The notes under the pieces: generated by a model | The model's database searches: none | Told to the model about the DNA's origin: nothing | The model's input: the letters and a program-made list of their open reading frames with translations, nothing else | In this document: in pieces, positions 48,630 through 59,808 of the stretch | How the letters are laid out: each line of letters starts with the position of its first letter | How positions within the stretch are numbered: the stretch's first letter is position 1 | Position numbers and translations under genes: made by a program | NCBI GenBank assembly: GCA_039545295.1 | Contig: BCIK01000006.1 | Span: forward strand, 806,001 to 870,000 | Reading direction: 5' to 3' | Origin: Udeniomyces pyricola | Lineage: Eukaryota; Basidiomycota; Tremellomycetes; Cystofilobasidiales; Mrakiaceae | Length of the DNA stretch: 64,000 bases

Positions 48630-49185
48630 CTTCTTGGCTCGCTTGGCTGGTGGGGGACTGATGGTGAAAGTGCCTGGAGGTGGGTGGGTGGGTGAGTGAG
48701 TGGGTCTGGGTGGATGGGGTGGATGTATGCGGTGGTGCTGGAGGAGTCATATCGATCCAGACCATAGGAGAGCGAGCCATGAGCCTGCATGAGCGCATGA
48801 GTCTGAGCCAACCTAAGCCAGCCTAGCCATACATAGGATTCAGGCTGGCACTCGCTATATATGATAATATAACATTTAGTCAAATTTAGTGTGTAATTGG
48901 GATATGTATCTCATGACCTCTACATTCAAGACCGATCTTTGCGACTCATGCATGCTCATCATTCATGAACCTCACAACGCCTTTTTCTTACTGCCAATGA
49001 TGATCTTTCGAGAATGTCATCTATACATTGAGGTAAATATCATCAGATATCGTCGTCACAGTTCGTAAAATCGTATATGGCCTCTCTTCCTCGGCCCTCT
49101 CACCTCCTTTCTATGTCTCTCTCTCCTTGTCGGCCACAGCTAATAGCACCAAGCGTGACGCCACCGAATCGCCCCGCGATGTACC

Positions 49186-50763
49186 TCATGCTGACGACCC
49201 CACAAGTTCAGCCTTGAGCTTCGCCGCTTCTCGCTCCGCCTCAATCAACCTATCAGATAACAAGTCCAACCCATCAGGGATTCGTATCAGCCAAACGAAC
49301 AGCAGAAGAGTGTTTATCCTTAATCACCTCTGACAGCCCGTGGTCGTAGAGGAGGAGAGAGAAAGGTAACCGAATAGATGAGAAATGACACCTCACTCAC
49401 CTCTCTCTCCATTTGTCCGTTTCTCGCACGATGGACCGACGTCCTTCCTCCATCCTATCCGCCTCTTCTCTCTCCATCTGGAGCGTAAACTCGGGTCGAT
49501 CCTTCCTGTCAGACAGAAGCCGAAAGTCGGATCAGTCAAATGGAGAACGCCCCCCCCCCCCTCGCACAGCTATTCAAAACCCAAGATCTCACTTTCTCGG
49601 TTGGACGGGCAGAGGCGTCGGTGGACTCGATTGAAGAATGGTAAGAAACGGTTGGGGTGGGTTTGTAAAGACGAGCTCGTCGTATTGATACGAAAAGACG
49701 GGTCCCGTCGGAGGTGGTGGTGGTGGAAGTTGAACCTGAATATCCGACGCGAAAATAAAATAAAAATGACAACGAGACGAGCCGATGACACGCGTCAGAA
49801 CCCCTCCAAAACGAAAAACGATTGAATGACCTGGATACACGGTGCGGATACGGATTTAAACAGAGGAAGCAAGCCGGATGATGGAATTGACTCACCCCAT
49901 CCGGGCCGAGTTCGATGGGGGGAGGTGGGATCCAGTGATGCAGTTTGAGTTGATGGACAATCGTCAGCGGCTTTTCCTGGGCTTCCGAGATGAACGTCAA
50001 ACGGATCTGAAGGGGGAATTCTCCCCAGCCAGTCTCGGTCACTTGGAATGGGGCTTTGTCAACGTCTGCATAAGGGGGAACAAGGGGGGGAGGGGAGAGA
50101 AAGACGCAGTAAGGAGCAGGATATTTCGGTGAAGAAAGAAGCAAACGAGACAAAACACAGAGGTGGACGTGGGTCAACAAGAAGCGTCAAGACCAGAAAG
50201 AAAAACAAGACGAAAATATGATTCAAAGGTTGTTGTGATACCGACGTCGATTAGGGTTAGGGAAACTCTCGTGGAGACGAAAGGTGACTTTCTTGAGAAA
50301 ATAACTGAGGTCGTCGGCTCCTCCAGGGAGCAGCTCGTCGTCGGCGGAACGCGAGGCCTGACCCGACGTGGGCGCCGTTGCGGAGCGGACAAAGATGGTC
50401 CAGGTATGGGTATCTGATCCAAGAGGAGGGAACAAGATGACCGAGAAAATATAGACAAATGAAGCACGGAGAGACGTCGAGAAGGGCATAAGTGAGGTAG
50501 GACAGGTGAAGGAAGATGTCGGGACCAAGCAAGATGAAGGGGATAATGACGGTTCTCATCCTTGGCGAGGCTTCGTTCGCTCGCTGTCAAGAGCCGGGCG
50601 ACGGAGCCGTAGACGATGGGCCGGTGGACGGTGATTCCCTGTGGGGTGCATGAGAGGATTGAGTGAGGATCTGGGCAGTGAGACAGGCTAGATGGATTGT
50701 ATCTGAGCTGGTGGGTGATGATGACGAGGATGATGGCGCATTCACCTTTACGCGTTCGGACAT
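49186..50763 (-). CDS. YAF9: YEATS-domain protein YAF9 (SWR1/NuA4 subunit)
   Basis: Histone-acyl-lysine reader shared by the SWR1 remodeller and the NuA4 acetyltransferase. Exon 1 is MSERVK; it joins GITVHRPIVYGSVARLLTAS, the opening YEATS strand. The domain continues THTWTIFVRSATAP, DDLSYFLKKVTFRLHESFPN, APFQVTETGWGEFPLQIRLT (the conserved TGWGEF loop) and FISEAQEKPLTIVHQLKLHH. A less conserved stretch has VFSYQYDELVFTNPPQPFLT. The C-terminus ends in a predicted coiled coil, LLSDRLIEAEREAAKLKAEL then VGSSA, as in Yaf9. Compared with yeast, an insert SATAPTSGQASRSADDELLP breaks the loop before DLSYF. About eight exons. The start codon is 151 bp from that of IMP3, facing away, so the two must share a promoter. 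Confidence 0.92.
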
Positions 50764-50914
50764 GGTGATGGTTGGGTCAGACTGTGGGCGGCAACGCCAT
50801 GAAACCACGCGCCCCTTTCAGATTTCGATTGATGAACCCACGGAATCCCTTCCTCACCCACCACACCGCCCATCCCCTCCTCCTTCTTTCTCACCCAGCC
50901 ACTCCCCCAACGCC
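50764..50914. promoter_or_regulatory. Compact divergent promoter, YAF9 and IMP3
   Basis: Only 151 bp separate the two start codons. The IMP3 side is pyrimidine-rich (50845-50900). A chromatin reader and a ribosome-assembly factor are therefore likely co-transcribed from one nucleosome-free region (inference). Confidence 0.55.
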
Positions 50915-52092
50915 ATGCGAGAACTCAAATTCCACGAGAAGAAGCTGCTCAAGAAGGTTGACTTTCTCAACGTCAGTCGTCTTTCATTCCAAGCAAATCG
51001 TTCTTCCTTGGTCCCAATCAGAAAACTCACTTCCTCACACCACTCATCGTCCACTGCCTTGTCGACGCCCCCTCTAGTACAAGCAAGATGCTAACCTTCG
51101 TGAGGTCAAAGTCATGAGGAGGTACCACATTCAAGATCGAGAAGACTACCATAAGTCAGTTTGAGCTCCCTTACTCCTCGCATCCACCACCGCGCCCCGT
51201 TATTCTTCGTTGGTCGTCCACAACGACGACGACGATGTGGTACGCAGCCTGTTTCTTCTCTCCGAGTCCCCACGTCACTCACCTTCTTTCATCGTCCAAA
51301 CCTTGTCTTTCTCTGTTTCTTCATCTTACACAACTGACTCTACCGGCCATTCAAAAAAAAAACGACGGCTGTTCGGTACTCAAGATACAACAAGCTCGCT
51401 GGTTCTCTTCGAGGTCTCGCTCATCGACTGTCGCTTCTCCCCGCGTCGGATCCCTTCCGAGCCGACATGGAAGGCTCCCTCCTCTCCAAGCTTTACGACA
51501 TGGGTCTCCTCGACTTGGCCTCAAAGATGAGCGACGTCGAGCACAAAGTGACTGTCTCGGGCTTTTGCCGAAGGCGTCTGGCCGTCGTCGCTTGCCGGAT
51601 GCGCATGGCCGAGACGGTGGGAACCGTACGTTTTAACCCTTTCAATTGGAGAGCTTACCCCTTGCTCTTGGGCTTTCTTTTCTTCTTACTTTGCATCGAA
51701 ATTCTGATGTTTTCATTGCCCCCCCTCCCCCCTTCTGTTTGTCCCCCCCTTTGATCTTCGTTGCTCGCGTTAGGCTGTCAAATATATCGAGCAAGGGCAT
51801 ATCCGAGTCGGTCCTCAGACAATCACCGACCCAGCGTACCTCGTGACGCGAGCGATGGAAGACTTTGTCACCTGGGTCGATACCAGTAAGGTCAAGAGGA
51901 CCGTCATGACTTACAACGACGAGGTCAGTACTTTTCTTCCCCATTCCAATTTCCAAACGCAGAGAGGTGTTGCGCTTTCGCGATCAGCGGAGAATTTCCG
52001 CTGGTGTGTGTGTGTAATGTGTGTTCAGACGCTGAGTTATAATCGTCGTTCATCATCCCCTTTTGCAGCTTGACGACTTTGATCTGCTTTAA
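50915..52092 (+). CDS. IMP3: U3 small nucleolar ribonucleoprotein IMP3
   Basis: S4-type RNA-binding protein that helps U3 snoRNA pair with pre-18S rRNA during small-subunit assembly in the nucleolus. Spliced reading: [59 protein letters not shown], then [20 protein letters not shown] and [20 protein letters not shown]. The S4 domain continues [20 protein letters not shown], and the end is [20 protein letters not shown] with terminal LDDFDLL, almost identical in plan to human IMP3. Five exons; the last coding exon (from 52070) is only LDDFDLL plus stop. About 183 residues, as expected. Introns contain a C-run near 51720. Confidence 0.96.
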
Positions 52093-52672
52093 AGCACCCG
52101 TCGGAACAGTTTCTCCTATTCATCCTCGAGGACAACAACTCGAAACACACACACCCCAAAAAAAAAGAAAGGAAGTCGTATCTCAACGAAGCCCGTACCT
52201 CGATGCGAACGCGAACGAGAAACGTGCGACAAAAAAAAAAACCCTTCAGATCAGGTTTTTCTTGCTCGTTTTTTTTTTTGCCTTTCTCGTTGCTTTCTGT
52301 TCTCTTTCCCCTCATCCTCCCCACGATACCCCTTATCTCTCTACCTCCTTCCCTCCCTCAACTCCTACGTCCTCTCTCCTTCCTTTCCCTCTCCACTTCA
52401 GCGTCCTCTCCTTTCCATTATCTACCTTAATACCCGCGTGAAATCTCACATACATGCACATCCCTTTCTCTTTTCCACTCACTCTCGGACTCACAAGAGG
52501 GAAAGAAAAGAAGAAACGAACGAGTTGGTCGTGTCATGAATATCGTAAGAGAGAGAGGGAGAAAGAAGAGACCATTGCACAAAGGAAAGTACGAGAGTCG
52601 AAGCGAATCATAGATGACAAAGGGCGAGGGGGGTGGGGATGGGTGGAGATGAATGATTTTGAAGCATTGGAT
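52093..52672. other. Convergent 3' region, IMP3 and PRP18
   Basis: Pyrimidine-rich on the + strand from about 52310 to 52480 and purine-rich at 52500-52630. No coding signal. Should hold both 3' UTRs. Confidence 0.55.
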
Positions 52673-52999
52673 TTAACCCATGAGTTGGGAGACATCTGAA
52701 GGTGGGGGTGGGGGGGGGGGGGGGGGGGGGGAAAGGGAGGTGATAGGCGAATGCAGCGAGAAGCGACAAGTTCACGGTACATGAACCATCGAAAGCAAGT
52801 CGGATATGAAAGGCGNNNNNNNNNNNNNNNNNNNNNNNNNNNNNNNAGCATTGGATTTAACCCATGAGTTGGGAGACATCCGGGGGGGGGGGGGGGGGGG
52901 GGGGGGGTGTTGAGGAAAGGGAGGTGATAGGCGAATGCAGCCATCAGCGACAAGTTCAGTGGAAATGAACCATCGAAAGCAAGTCGGATATGAAAGGCG
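52663..52999. repeat. 153-bp direct duplication flanking an N gap
   Basis: Segments 52663-52815 and 52847-52999 start and end with the same sequence and differ mainly around an internal G-run and in a few bases. The 31 Ns (52816-52846) lie between them. Each copy contains the PRP18 terminal exon DVSQLMG plus stop; the copy at 52847 lacks the AG before that exon. Most likely two contig ends covering the same locus, not a biological duplication. Confidence 0.85.
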
Positions 53000-55302
53000 A
53001 GAAAGACAGCGTAAGTGGACGATGAGCGCTGAGCGACCGACTTACCTGCTGGGGGATATTTGGTTTGAGCAAATGTCAGCAGTCTCTTGACCGATTGGAT
53101 GTACCTAACGAGCCAAAAAGAACCCGTGAACCAAGCAAGACCAAAACCGAACCGAAAAAACGAAACGATGACGCCCAAGTACGCAACCCATCTGTCAGCT
53201 CAACCCATCTTGGTTCTTTAGGAAAAAAAAAGAGAAAAGAAACGCCTGAACCAACGCCAGTCGGCCCGTCGAGGTGTGAAAACACACGAGAACGGTGATG
53301 AATAAAAATCCAAACCAAAAAAAAAACGCACTTTCGAGAGACCTCGTCGTTCAAGACGTGCGCGACGGAATCCGACGAAATCTTTTCTCGGGCCGAACGC
53401 TCGTGGATACTAATTTTTTTGTGGTCACAAAGAAATGAACCGATGACGGAGATCAAGGCCAAGATAGAAGGGGAAGCGGTAAGGGCCAGAGTAGCAGAAG
53501 GAAGGGGGGGGGGGGGAAGTCGAAGGTGGTCAGATTCTTCCTTTTGAATTCTCTTCTGATGCTGTGAAGGACGACTTGAACCGAGAAGAAGCGAAAGAGA
53601 ACGCGCCCCGGCAGAGGGAAGGCGAAGGGAAGGGGGGGAGGGAGCAGATGAAGGGGAATCATAATGAGGGACACGTACCCGACCATGGTAACTCCGATGG
53701 GCCAGGCTGCCGTTCCAATACTGAGTCGAAGGTAGCTATCGTTGGCACGCTGATACTGCCGAGACTGCATGTGATGGATGATCTCGGAAAGTCGGCCCAA
53801 GACATCAGCCGGCAGAGCCTGTGTGTTTTGTTTGTTTGTTTGGTTCGAGGATCAGGAGCAAAGGTTGGGGATTTCATCAAGACGTCGTCAGCAGGGTTTG
53901 CTAGGAATGACACTCTCAGCAACGTTGAGCCGTTGACAAGGTATCGGACGCACTCTTGAGCGCAGCGACTTGAAGAGAGGCTTGAGGTAATCGGCTGACT
54001 GAACCTGGACAGCAGCTGCTCGCATACCCTGTGTTGATCGTTTTATCGATTCTGAGACGGGAAAACAAAGAGGAAGACAGGGGGTCATGCATTTCATCAC
54101 GTTAGTATCAAATCCTCTTCCGTTTGCGATGGTATCGTTCAGATGAACCAACATCCCGCGAAATCAGGATCGCTGAAAGGGGTACGAACCAGGTCGATCG
54201 TTCATGGTCTGCTCCCAATCCTTAAGTGTGCGCTATAGGACAAGAACAAGAGCACGTCACGGGCTTCAGTGTGCTGTCTCTGCCGGTAAGCGATAACTCC
54301 CTTGACTAGTCAGATCAACGAAATGCAAGCTGACCTTGAGAGCGTAGTAGATGAGAGGGTAGAGCTTGTCGGGATCGGTTTTGATGAGATTGAGGTCGAG
54401 AATACCGCCCTCGCCCATACCCATACCCAAACCCTCTCCCCCAGTCTTGGTCTCGCCTCCCTCGGTACCAGCCTTGGCCTTTCTAACCTGATCCTTTTCA
54501 TTCATGCCCATCTCCATCTCTTCTAGTGCCTTCTTGAAGTCGTTCAAACCAGCGTTGGCTCCCGTGCCGCCACGCTCCTCCATCAGCTCGAGTGCTCGCA
54601 GTCGGAGCCTTCGGTCCTTGTCCGACTCGCCAAAGAGACGGATGGGCTGACCCTTGGTACGAAGTCGTCGGATACACTCAGCGGGAGAAATATTGAATGC
54701 TTCAGGTTTGGAAGAGGAGGTAGAGGAGGGGCCGGCTGCGTCGGTAGCCGAAGGGGACGCAGACGTCTCGCCGTCACCCGCGTCAGGCGAAGGCGACGCG
54801 ACAGCCCTAGCTTTGGGTGGGAATGCGAGCAAGGACTGAGCGGATCGGGATGGGGAAAATGCGACAAAGCAGACGTGTCAGTCGTGCCTAAGGTAATTGG
54901 GTTTCTCGTTACGGAAGCGGCAACTTTGAAAGGACGAGAGAGAAGCTGAAGCTGAGCCCGCAGGAACAGGCGATAGATGAGAGAGAGAGAGGCAGGAATG
55001 ATGGGGACGAGAGGCCATGGATGATGATGCGCTTGTGTCTTGACGATATGCCTGTACAAAGGGCATGGCTGATGAAGATGGGACGACGAGGGTGAAGTCA
55101 CCTTTTGCTTTGGCTGACGCTGTTGGCTAGCGAGCTTCTCGGCCTCTTTGGCCTCCTTGACCTTTCTCTCTTGCTCGAGGCGTTCGGCGCGTTGGATTCG
55201 CTCGAGGTCGCCCTTCTTGATGTACTTGTTTTGTGGGCGGGAGGCGTCGGCGGGGGCGTCCTTGCGCTTGAGACTGGCAATTTCGTTGGCGAGGATATCC
55301 AT
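52673..55302 (-). CDS. PRP18: Pre-mRNA-splicing factor PRP18
   Basis: Second-step splicing factor that stabilises 3' splice-site positioning in the U5-containing spliceosome. The N-terminus reads MDILANEIASLKRKDAPADA then NKYIKKGDLERIQRAERLEQ. A middle SFM-like motif is NISPAECIRRLRTKGQPIRL then FGESDKDRRLRLRALELMEE. The C-terminal five-helix Prp18 domain reads RTLKDWEQTMNDRP, AAVQVQSADYLKPLFKSLRS, QYQRANDSYLRLSIG, AWPIGVTMVGIHERSAREKI then YIQSVKRLLTFAQTKYPPA; the nearly invariant loop with AWPIGVTMVGIHERSAR is intact. The end, DVSQLMG, is on a last exon at about 52673-52696. That exon lies in one of two copies of a 153-bp block flanking a gap; only the distal copy (the one used here) has an AG acceptor. 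Eight or so exons. Confidence 0.9.
52816..52846. other. Assembly gap (N run)
   Basis: Thirty-one Ns within the PRP18 last intron/exon region, bordered by the duplicated 153-bp block. Confidence 0.98.
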
Positions 55303-55550
55303 GAGTGGGCTGAGGGTGAAGAGGGGTGTGTATATGCGTGTGAATATGAAGAGGATGGGGATGGAGATATATGCGGTGGTGAGCTGGCTGGCTGACTGGC
55401 TGGCTTGGTGGATGTGAGTGACGGTCCTCTCCGTTTGTCGTTCCGCTCGGCGCGATCAATCGACTTTGGCTCGAAAACGAGGACGGGCTTGATGGGCCTA
55501 AGCTCGAAAACTTGCGTTTGCTCTTCCGTCCCTCGTCAACCTCCACCAAA
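55303..55550. promoter_or_regulatory. Divergent promoter, PRP18 and RPL5
   Basis: About 248 bp between start codons. It contains a TG/GC-rich block on the PRP18 side and CTTCCGTCC-type pyrimidine stretches just before the RPL5 start (55520-55548), as common in ribosomal protein genes. Confidence 0.5.
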
Positions 55551-57495
55551 ATGTGCGTTCATATCGCTCGCTCACTATTCCTGCCTATCCCTACACGCAC
55601 TCATACACATTCACATCCACATCCGCTCCATCACATTTCTCACAAATCGCTGCTTTGTGCTGTGAGGTCTCGTTGAAGCTCGTTGAGCTGACCCCCCGTT
55701 GCCCTCTTTTTGCTCTCTTCTCCCCCCCCCTCCCTTTCTGCTGGTCGTCTTTGCGCAACCCACTCTTTTCGCCCCCGTTCTCGCTTTCCCCCTTCCCACC
55801 TTCGCCATGCAATCGCTTTCCGTCCTGTCGTATCCTTGATATTTAGGCCTTTCGTACGTTTCATCAAGCATTCCGTTTGATCTCGACGTCTTTTGGATTC
55901 TTTTGCTTTCATCAGCTCACGCGTTTTCTCCCTCTCTTTTCCTCCCTTGCCTCCCTTCTACCGTGTGCTTTCGCCTTTCCTTCCCCCATCTCTAGGTCAA
56001 GCTTGTCAAGAACCGAGCCTACTTCTCGCGATTCCAGGTCAAGTACCGACGTCGTCGTGAGGGAAAGACCGACTGTACGTTTCCATCCACCTAAAGCCCC
56101 TACCCCGAACAGACAAGCGCATACATCAAACCCCTCCAAGCTCAATTTCGTCCTCTACCCCTTCTTTTTCTTATTGTCACGCAGACTACGCCAGGAAGCG
56201 TCTTGTCTCGCAGGCCAAGAACAAGTACAACGCCCCCAAGTACAGGCTCGTGGTCAGGTTCACCAACAAGGACATCATCGTCCAGGTTGTCTACGCCAAG
56301 CTCCAGGTACGCTTTTCCTCCCCCCCCCCTCCCACCACTGCGGCATAACGTTGATCGAGCGAGGAATGGCTCCCAACCTCGTCAGGCAAACAGCGTCTGA
56401 CGGACATCTCTTGGCTTCCTGGTTTTCGATTTATAGGGAGACTTCGTCTTCACCTCTGCCCACTCTAGGGAGCTTCCCAAGTACGGCCTCGAGCACGGTC
56501 TTACCAACTGGTCGGCTGGTACGTCTGCTGTCCCTGATCGAATTTATCATACATATATATATCCCTGTCTCAATCGTTTTGTTGACGACCCCGTTTCTTT
56601 TTTTTTCTCTTCCTCTTTAGCCTACGCCACCGGTCTCCTTTGCGCCCGACGAGCCCTTACCAAGCTCGGTCTTCAGGACAAGTACGAGGGTGTCACCGAG
56701 CCCGATGGAACTCTCGTCATGACCGAGAAGCTCGACGAGGAGGACGCTCCCCGACCTTTCAAGTGCTTCCTCGATGTTGGTCTCAGGCGAACCTCGACCG
56801 GAAACCGAGTCTTCGGTGCCATGAAGGGTGCCTCCGATGGAGGTATCTTCATCCCTCACTCCGAGAACAGGTTCGTCTTTTCTTGAGTGAACTCACTTGT
56901 CCCTGTCTTGTCCTCGTGTGTGTGTGTTTCGGTGGACGTGTCTAGGCTTGCGAAGACTGACATTTACCTGTCCTTCGTTACGTCAGGTTCCCCGGTTTCG
57001 ACCCCGAGTCCAAGGAGCTCGATGCCGAGGTCCTCCGAAAGTACATCTTCGGTGGACACGTTGCCGAGTACATGGAGTCCCTCGAGGAGGAGGACGACGA
57101 GAGGTGTGTTTTCATTTTCCTTACTCTGACATTGGAAGGTTTACAAATCTCGCTTCGGGCACCTAACTGACTCGCAATGGTGTCTTCCCTTGACGTGTTT
57201 GTGTGTGTGTATCAGGTTCAAGAAGCAGTTCGCTTCTTACCTCGCTTCCGGCCTCGGATCCGAGGACATTGAGGAGCTCTACGCTTCGACCTACGCCTCG
57301 ATCCGAGAGGACCCTTCGTTCACTCCTACCGAGAAGACCCAGGACTGGGCCGCCGAGTCCAAGAAGCACAAGACCCCCAAGCTCACCTACGACCAGCGAA
57401 AGGAGGCCGTCAACCAGAAGATCTCCGCCTGGAAGGCCAACCAGGCCGACAACGCCGCCGCCGCCGCCTCGGACGAGGAGGAGGACGACGAGTAA
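55551..57495 (+). CDS. RPL5: 60S ribosomal protein L5 (uL18)
   Basis: Binds 5S rRNA and, with L11, forms the central protuberance of the large subunit. After the first introns the protein reads [20 protein letters not shown], then [100 protein letters not shown] and [20 protein letters not shown], ending in an acidic tail. The family start is MPFVK. Here this can be built only if exon 1 gives AT (55551-55552, donor gtgcgt), a 7-nt exon GCCTTTC (55847-55853) follows, and the next exon starts GTCAAG at 55996; the initiator codon is thus split AT|G. About nine exons, roughly 300 residues, normal length. Identification is certain; the 5' structure is inferred but phases and splice sites fit exactly. 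Confidence 0.95.
55847..55853 (+). other. RPL5: 7-nt micro-exon completing the RPL5 start codon
   Basis: GCCTTTC lies between tatttag and gtacgt. It supplies the G of the start ATG plus CCT and TTC (Pro-Phe), giving the conserved MPF. Without it no ATG would be joined in frame to VKLVKN. Confidence 0.75.
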
Positions 57496-58190
57496 TCGGT
57501 TCCCCCGTTCGCTCTGGTCGCTGGACCTCGATGATGACAATGCTCGTTTTGCTTGTCGAATTATGAAAACAACACAGAAAAGAATGATTTTTGCCACTCT
57601 TGTGAACGACTCTGGCTGTGGTGGACGTGTCGTGTGTGAACTCTTTTTTGTCTCTGCTTGTCAAGTAGGATTGGGCAGCATACTGGACCTGAACAATCCC
57701 GGGATGATCATGGGCTAGTCGGGTATGGACATCTAGCAGTACATATATATATATATGTGTGTGTATATACAACGTGCAGCATCTAACCTGTCCCTGTGCG
57801 ATCTATATATGAAAACTCCTCCCCTTCGATGCTGTCAGCCATCATCCTGACCTATCCCTGCGTGTCTTCCCCTTCCTCCTCACAATTGATTGGAGATACC
57901 ATGTATGATGGTTTATCATGAGCAGTTGTTAATCTCACGCCACGAGCGCCGCGTCCTTTCGACAGAAGCATGCAAGGACCAAGGGCGCCTCGGGATCAGG
58001 GCTAATGCGGTAACGACCGGCTGGAGGCTACAAGAAGGGAGGTTTTTTTTTTTTTTGGCGGATATTATGAAGACCGGTTGGAAAGGCAAGAATTGGGAAT
58101 GATCATGTACAAAGGCCAAAAGAAGAGATTTGAGATGAGGTGAGAGGATGTAGGTTTGTTCATGCATGGTTAGTGATCATCATGCAGGCT
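57496..58190. other. Convergent 3' region, RPL5 and GNAT gene
   Basis: Holds an alternating TA/TG tract (57738-57768) and a T-run (58043-58055). No coding signal. Confidence 0.55.
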
Positions 58191-59808
58191 TTAGACGGAT
58201 TCGGACTGCCAGGACAGTCATGATCACCGTACCGCGATCGACATAACATGATCGCCTAGCGAGACGTCTGGTGGATCGGCCCATGGAGCATGACGGGTGA
58301 ATGACGATCGACTTACCCGGAATTCTACGTAACCATGCCGCAGGTACCTGTTGGACAAGCTCAAGTAAAGTGCAGCCATGCATGATGAGGGTCAAGTCGA
58401 GATGAGTTTGAGTGGGACGGGGAAGATGTGGTGTTAGTCAGCTTTCATGCACAATGGTCAATCAAGCACATGTCACTAGCAGTCTAAGACGTATGTATGT
58501 AGGTGGACGAGTCGATAACAAGCGAGTGATCCGTGAAATCCACCCTGATCTTCGTGCAGCCCGTTATCACGATCGATCAAGACCATGACGACATTCCTTT
58601 TTCGTCTTGTTCTTTTTTTTTTTACGCCCTGCAGAGGTGAATTTCCGTTGACTTACCAGAGTTTGGTGGGATTCGTCGCTCCAGTATCGTCCTTTTCGCG
58701 CGTGTTGATAGCTATCAGAGACGATAGACGAAGGGTTATGTATGATATGCCGATTCGGATCATCATATCAAAGGAGTCAATCAGGTCATGGTGTGAACAA
58801 AGCAAGAGGAAAACACATATCCGAGTATCAAACCGGAAAAGAACATTTGGTCTCTCTCGAATTCGCATCATGTCATGCCTGCTCTCGGCGCGAAGCCCAG
58901 ATCACTGTATATGTGATCATGTATATTAACGAGTGAGGCCAACCGATCTGATACTCACTGATGTATTTCGCGCCGAGCTCGTGCTTGCAGATGGATTCGA
59001 GGAGATCAACCGATCGGTTCCCGAGACCTCGGCCTTGGAACTTCTTGTAGATGAACAAGGAGGCTGTTGAAGAAGCAAAAAGAAGGAAAAAAAAAGATAA
59101 GAAAGAAAGGAAAAGGAAATGATAGATCGAGCGCCGTCGTTGGTGAAGGAGTTGGGTAAGCAAAAATGAATGATAAGGCAAAGGTTTGAAACCCTCTTTT
59201 GATTGACAGGATGATCAAGCTGGCCAGATAATTGGAGACGAACAAAGCATCATGATGTTCCTTGTAGGGTCAGCCAGCTCACGATCGTCAGCGTAAGGGT
59301 CAACCAAATCGATCGCTCCCCTACACTCGAAAAGAGAGAAGGTAAAGGAAATATATATATCAAAGGACAGAAATCATTGAAGTCAGTCATCGTGACAGGT
59401 CGTACACTTCCAAAACTATCAGGACCAAGCTGCCAATTAGTGGAGTCATCACTGCCAACCCCTTTCTTCGTCCGGCGCGACATGTTGTACGCACATTCCC
59501 ACCGATTCCTTTGACGACTTTTCTTCGAACAAGAACAACTTGTACTCCTCCGGCTTAGTCAAGCTTCGATGGATATAATCCTCGACGTTTTCCTCGCCCC
59601 AACCGCATGCGCGCCGCATCCGCTTGAGCTCGGCTGCATCGGCAAGCGTCGCGGGGCGATAAGCGAGGTCGAGACTACCACTACTACTATTACTGCCAGT
59701 AGCAGATGGCAAGAGGGCGGCGACTAGTTGGGTCGGTGGGGACAGGATAGGTGAGGGGTTCGAAAACACAGGTGGAGTAGCGAGGGGAGTGACTTGGATT
59801 TGGGTCAT
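58191..59808 (-). CDS. GNAT-family N-acetyltransferase
   Basis: Spliced acetyl-CoA-dependent acetyltransferase. Exon 1 opens MTQIQVTPLATPPVFSNPSP, a Pro/Ser-rich lead, then LDLAYRPATLADAAELKRMR, RACGWGEENVEDYIHRSLTK and YKLFLFEEKSSKESVG, the usual first strands of GNAT. Later exons join DDSTNWQLGPDSFGS, CRGAIDLVDPYADD, then PSLFIYKKFQGRGLGNRSVD with the acetyl-CoA-binding Q-x-x-G-x-G/A loop (QGRGLG) and LLESICKHELGAKYI. The fifth exon, TINTREKDDTGATNPTKLWY, leads to LRHGYVEFR, the terminal GNAT strand with its N-x-x-x-x-x-Y region. The last intron is uncertain: splicing to a ctggcag acceptor stops at 58191, splicing to gctag would stop at 58160. Substrate (amine, protein or antibiotic) is unknown. 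Confidence 0.78.

Noticed and set aside
49536..50180. 214-codon frame in the YAF9 locus taken as a separate gene
   Set aside because: It mixes YAF9 exons with unspliced introns; the TGWGEF block belongs to the YEATS domain.
54583..55302. 239-codon read-through of PRP18 exon 1
   Set aside because: Only the first 67 or so residues fit Prp18; the rest reads intron sequence, and the conserved exon SLLAFPPKAR is in another frame.
55553..55995. snoRNA inside RPL5 introns
   Set aside because: No C box (RTGATGA) paired with a D box (CTGA) and no clear H/ACA structure in the first two introns.
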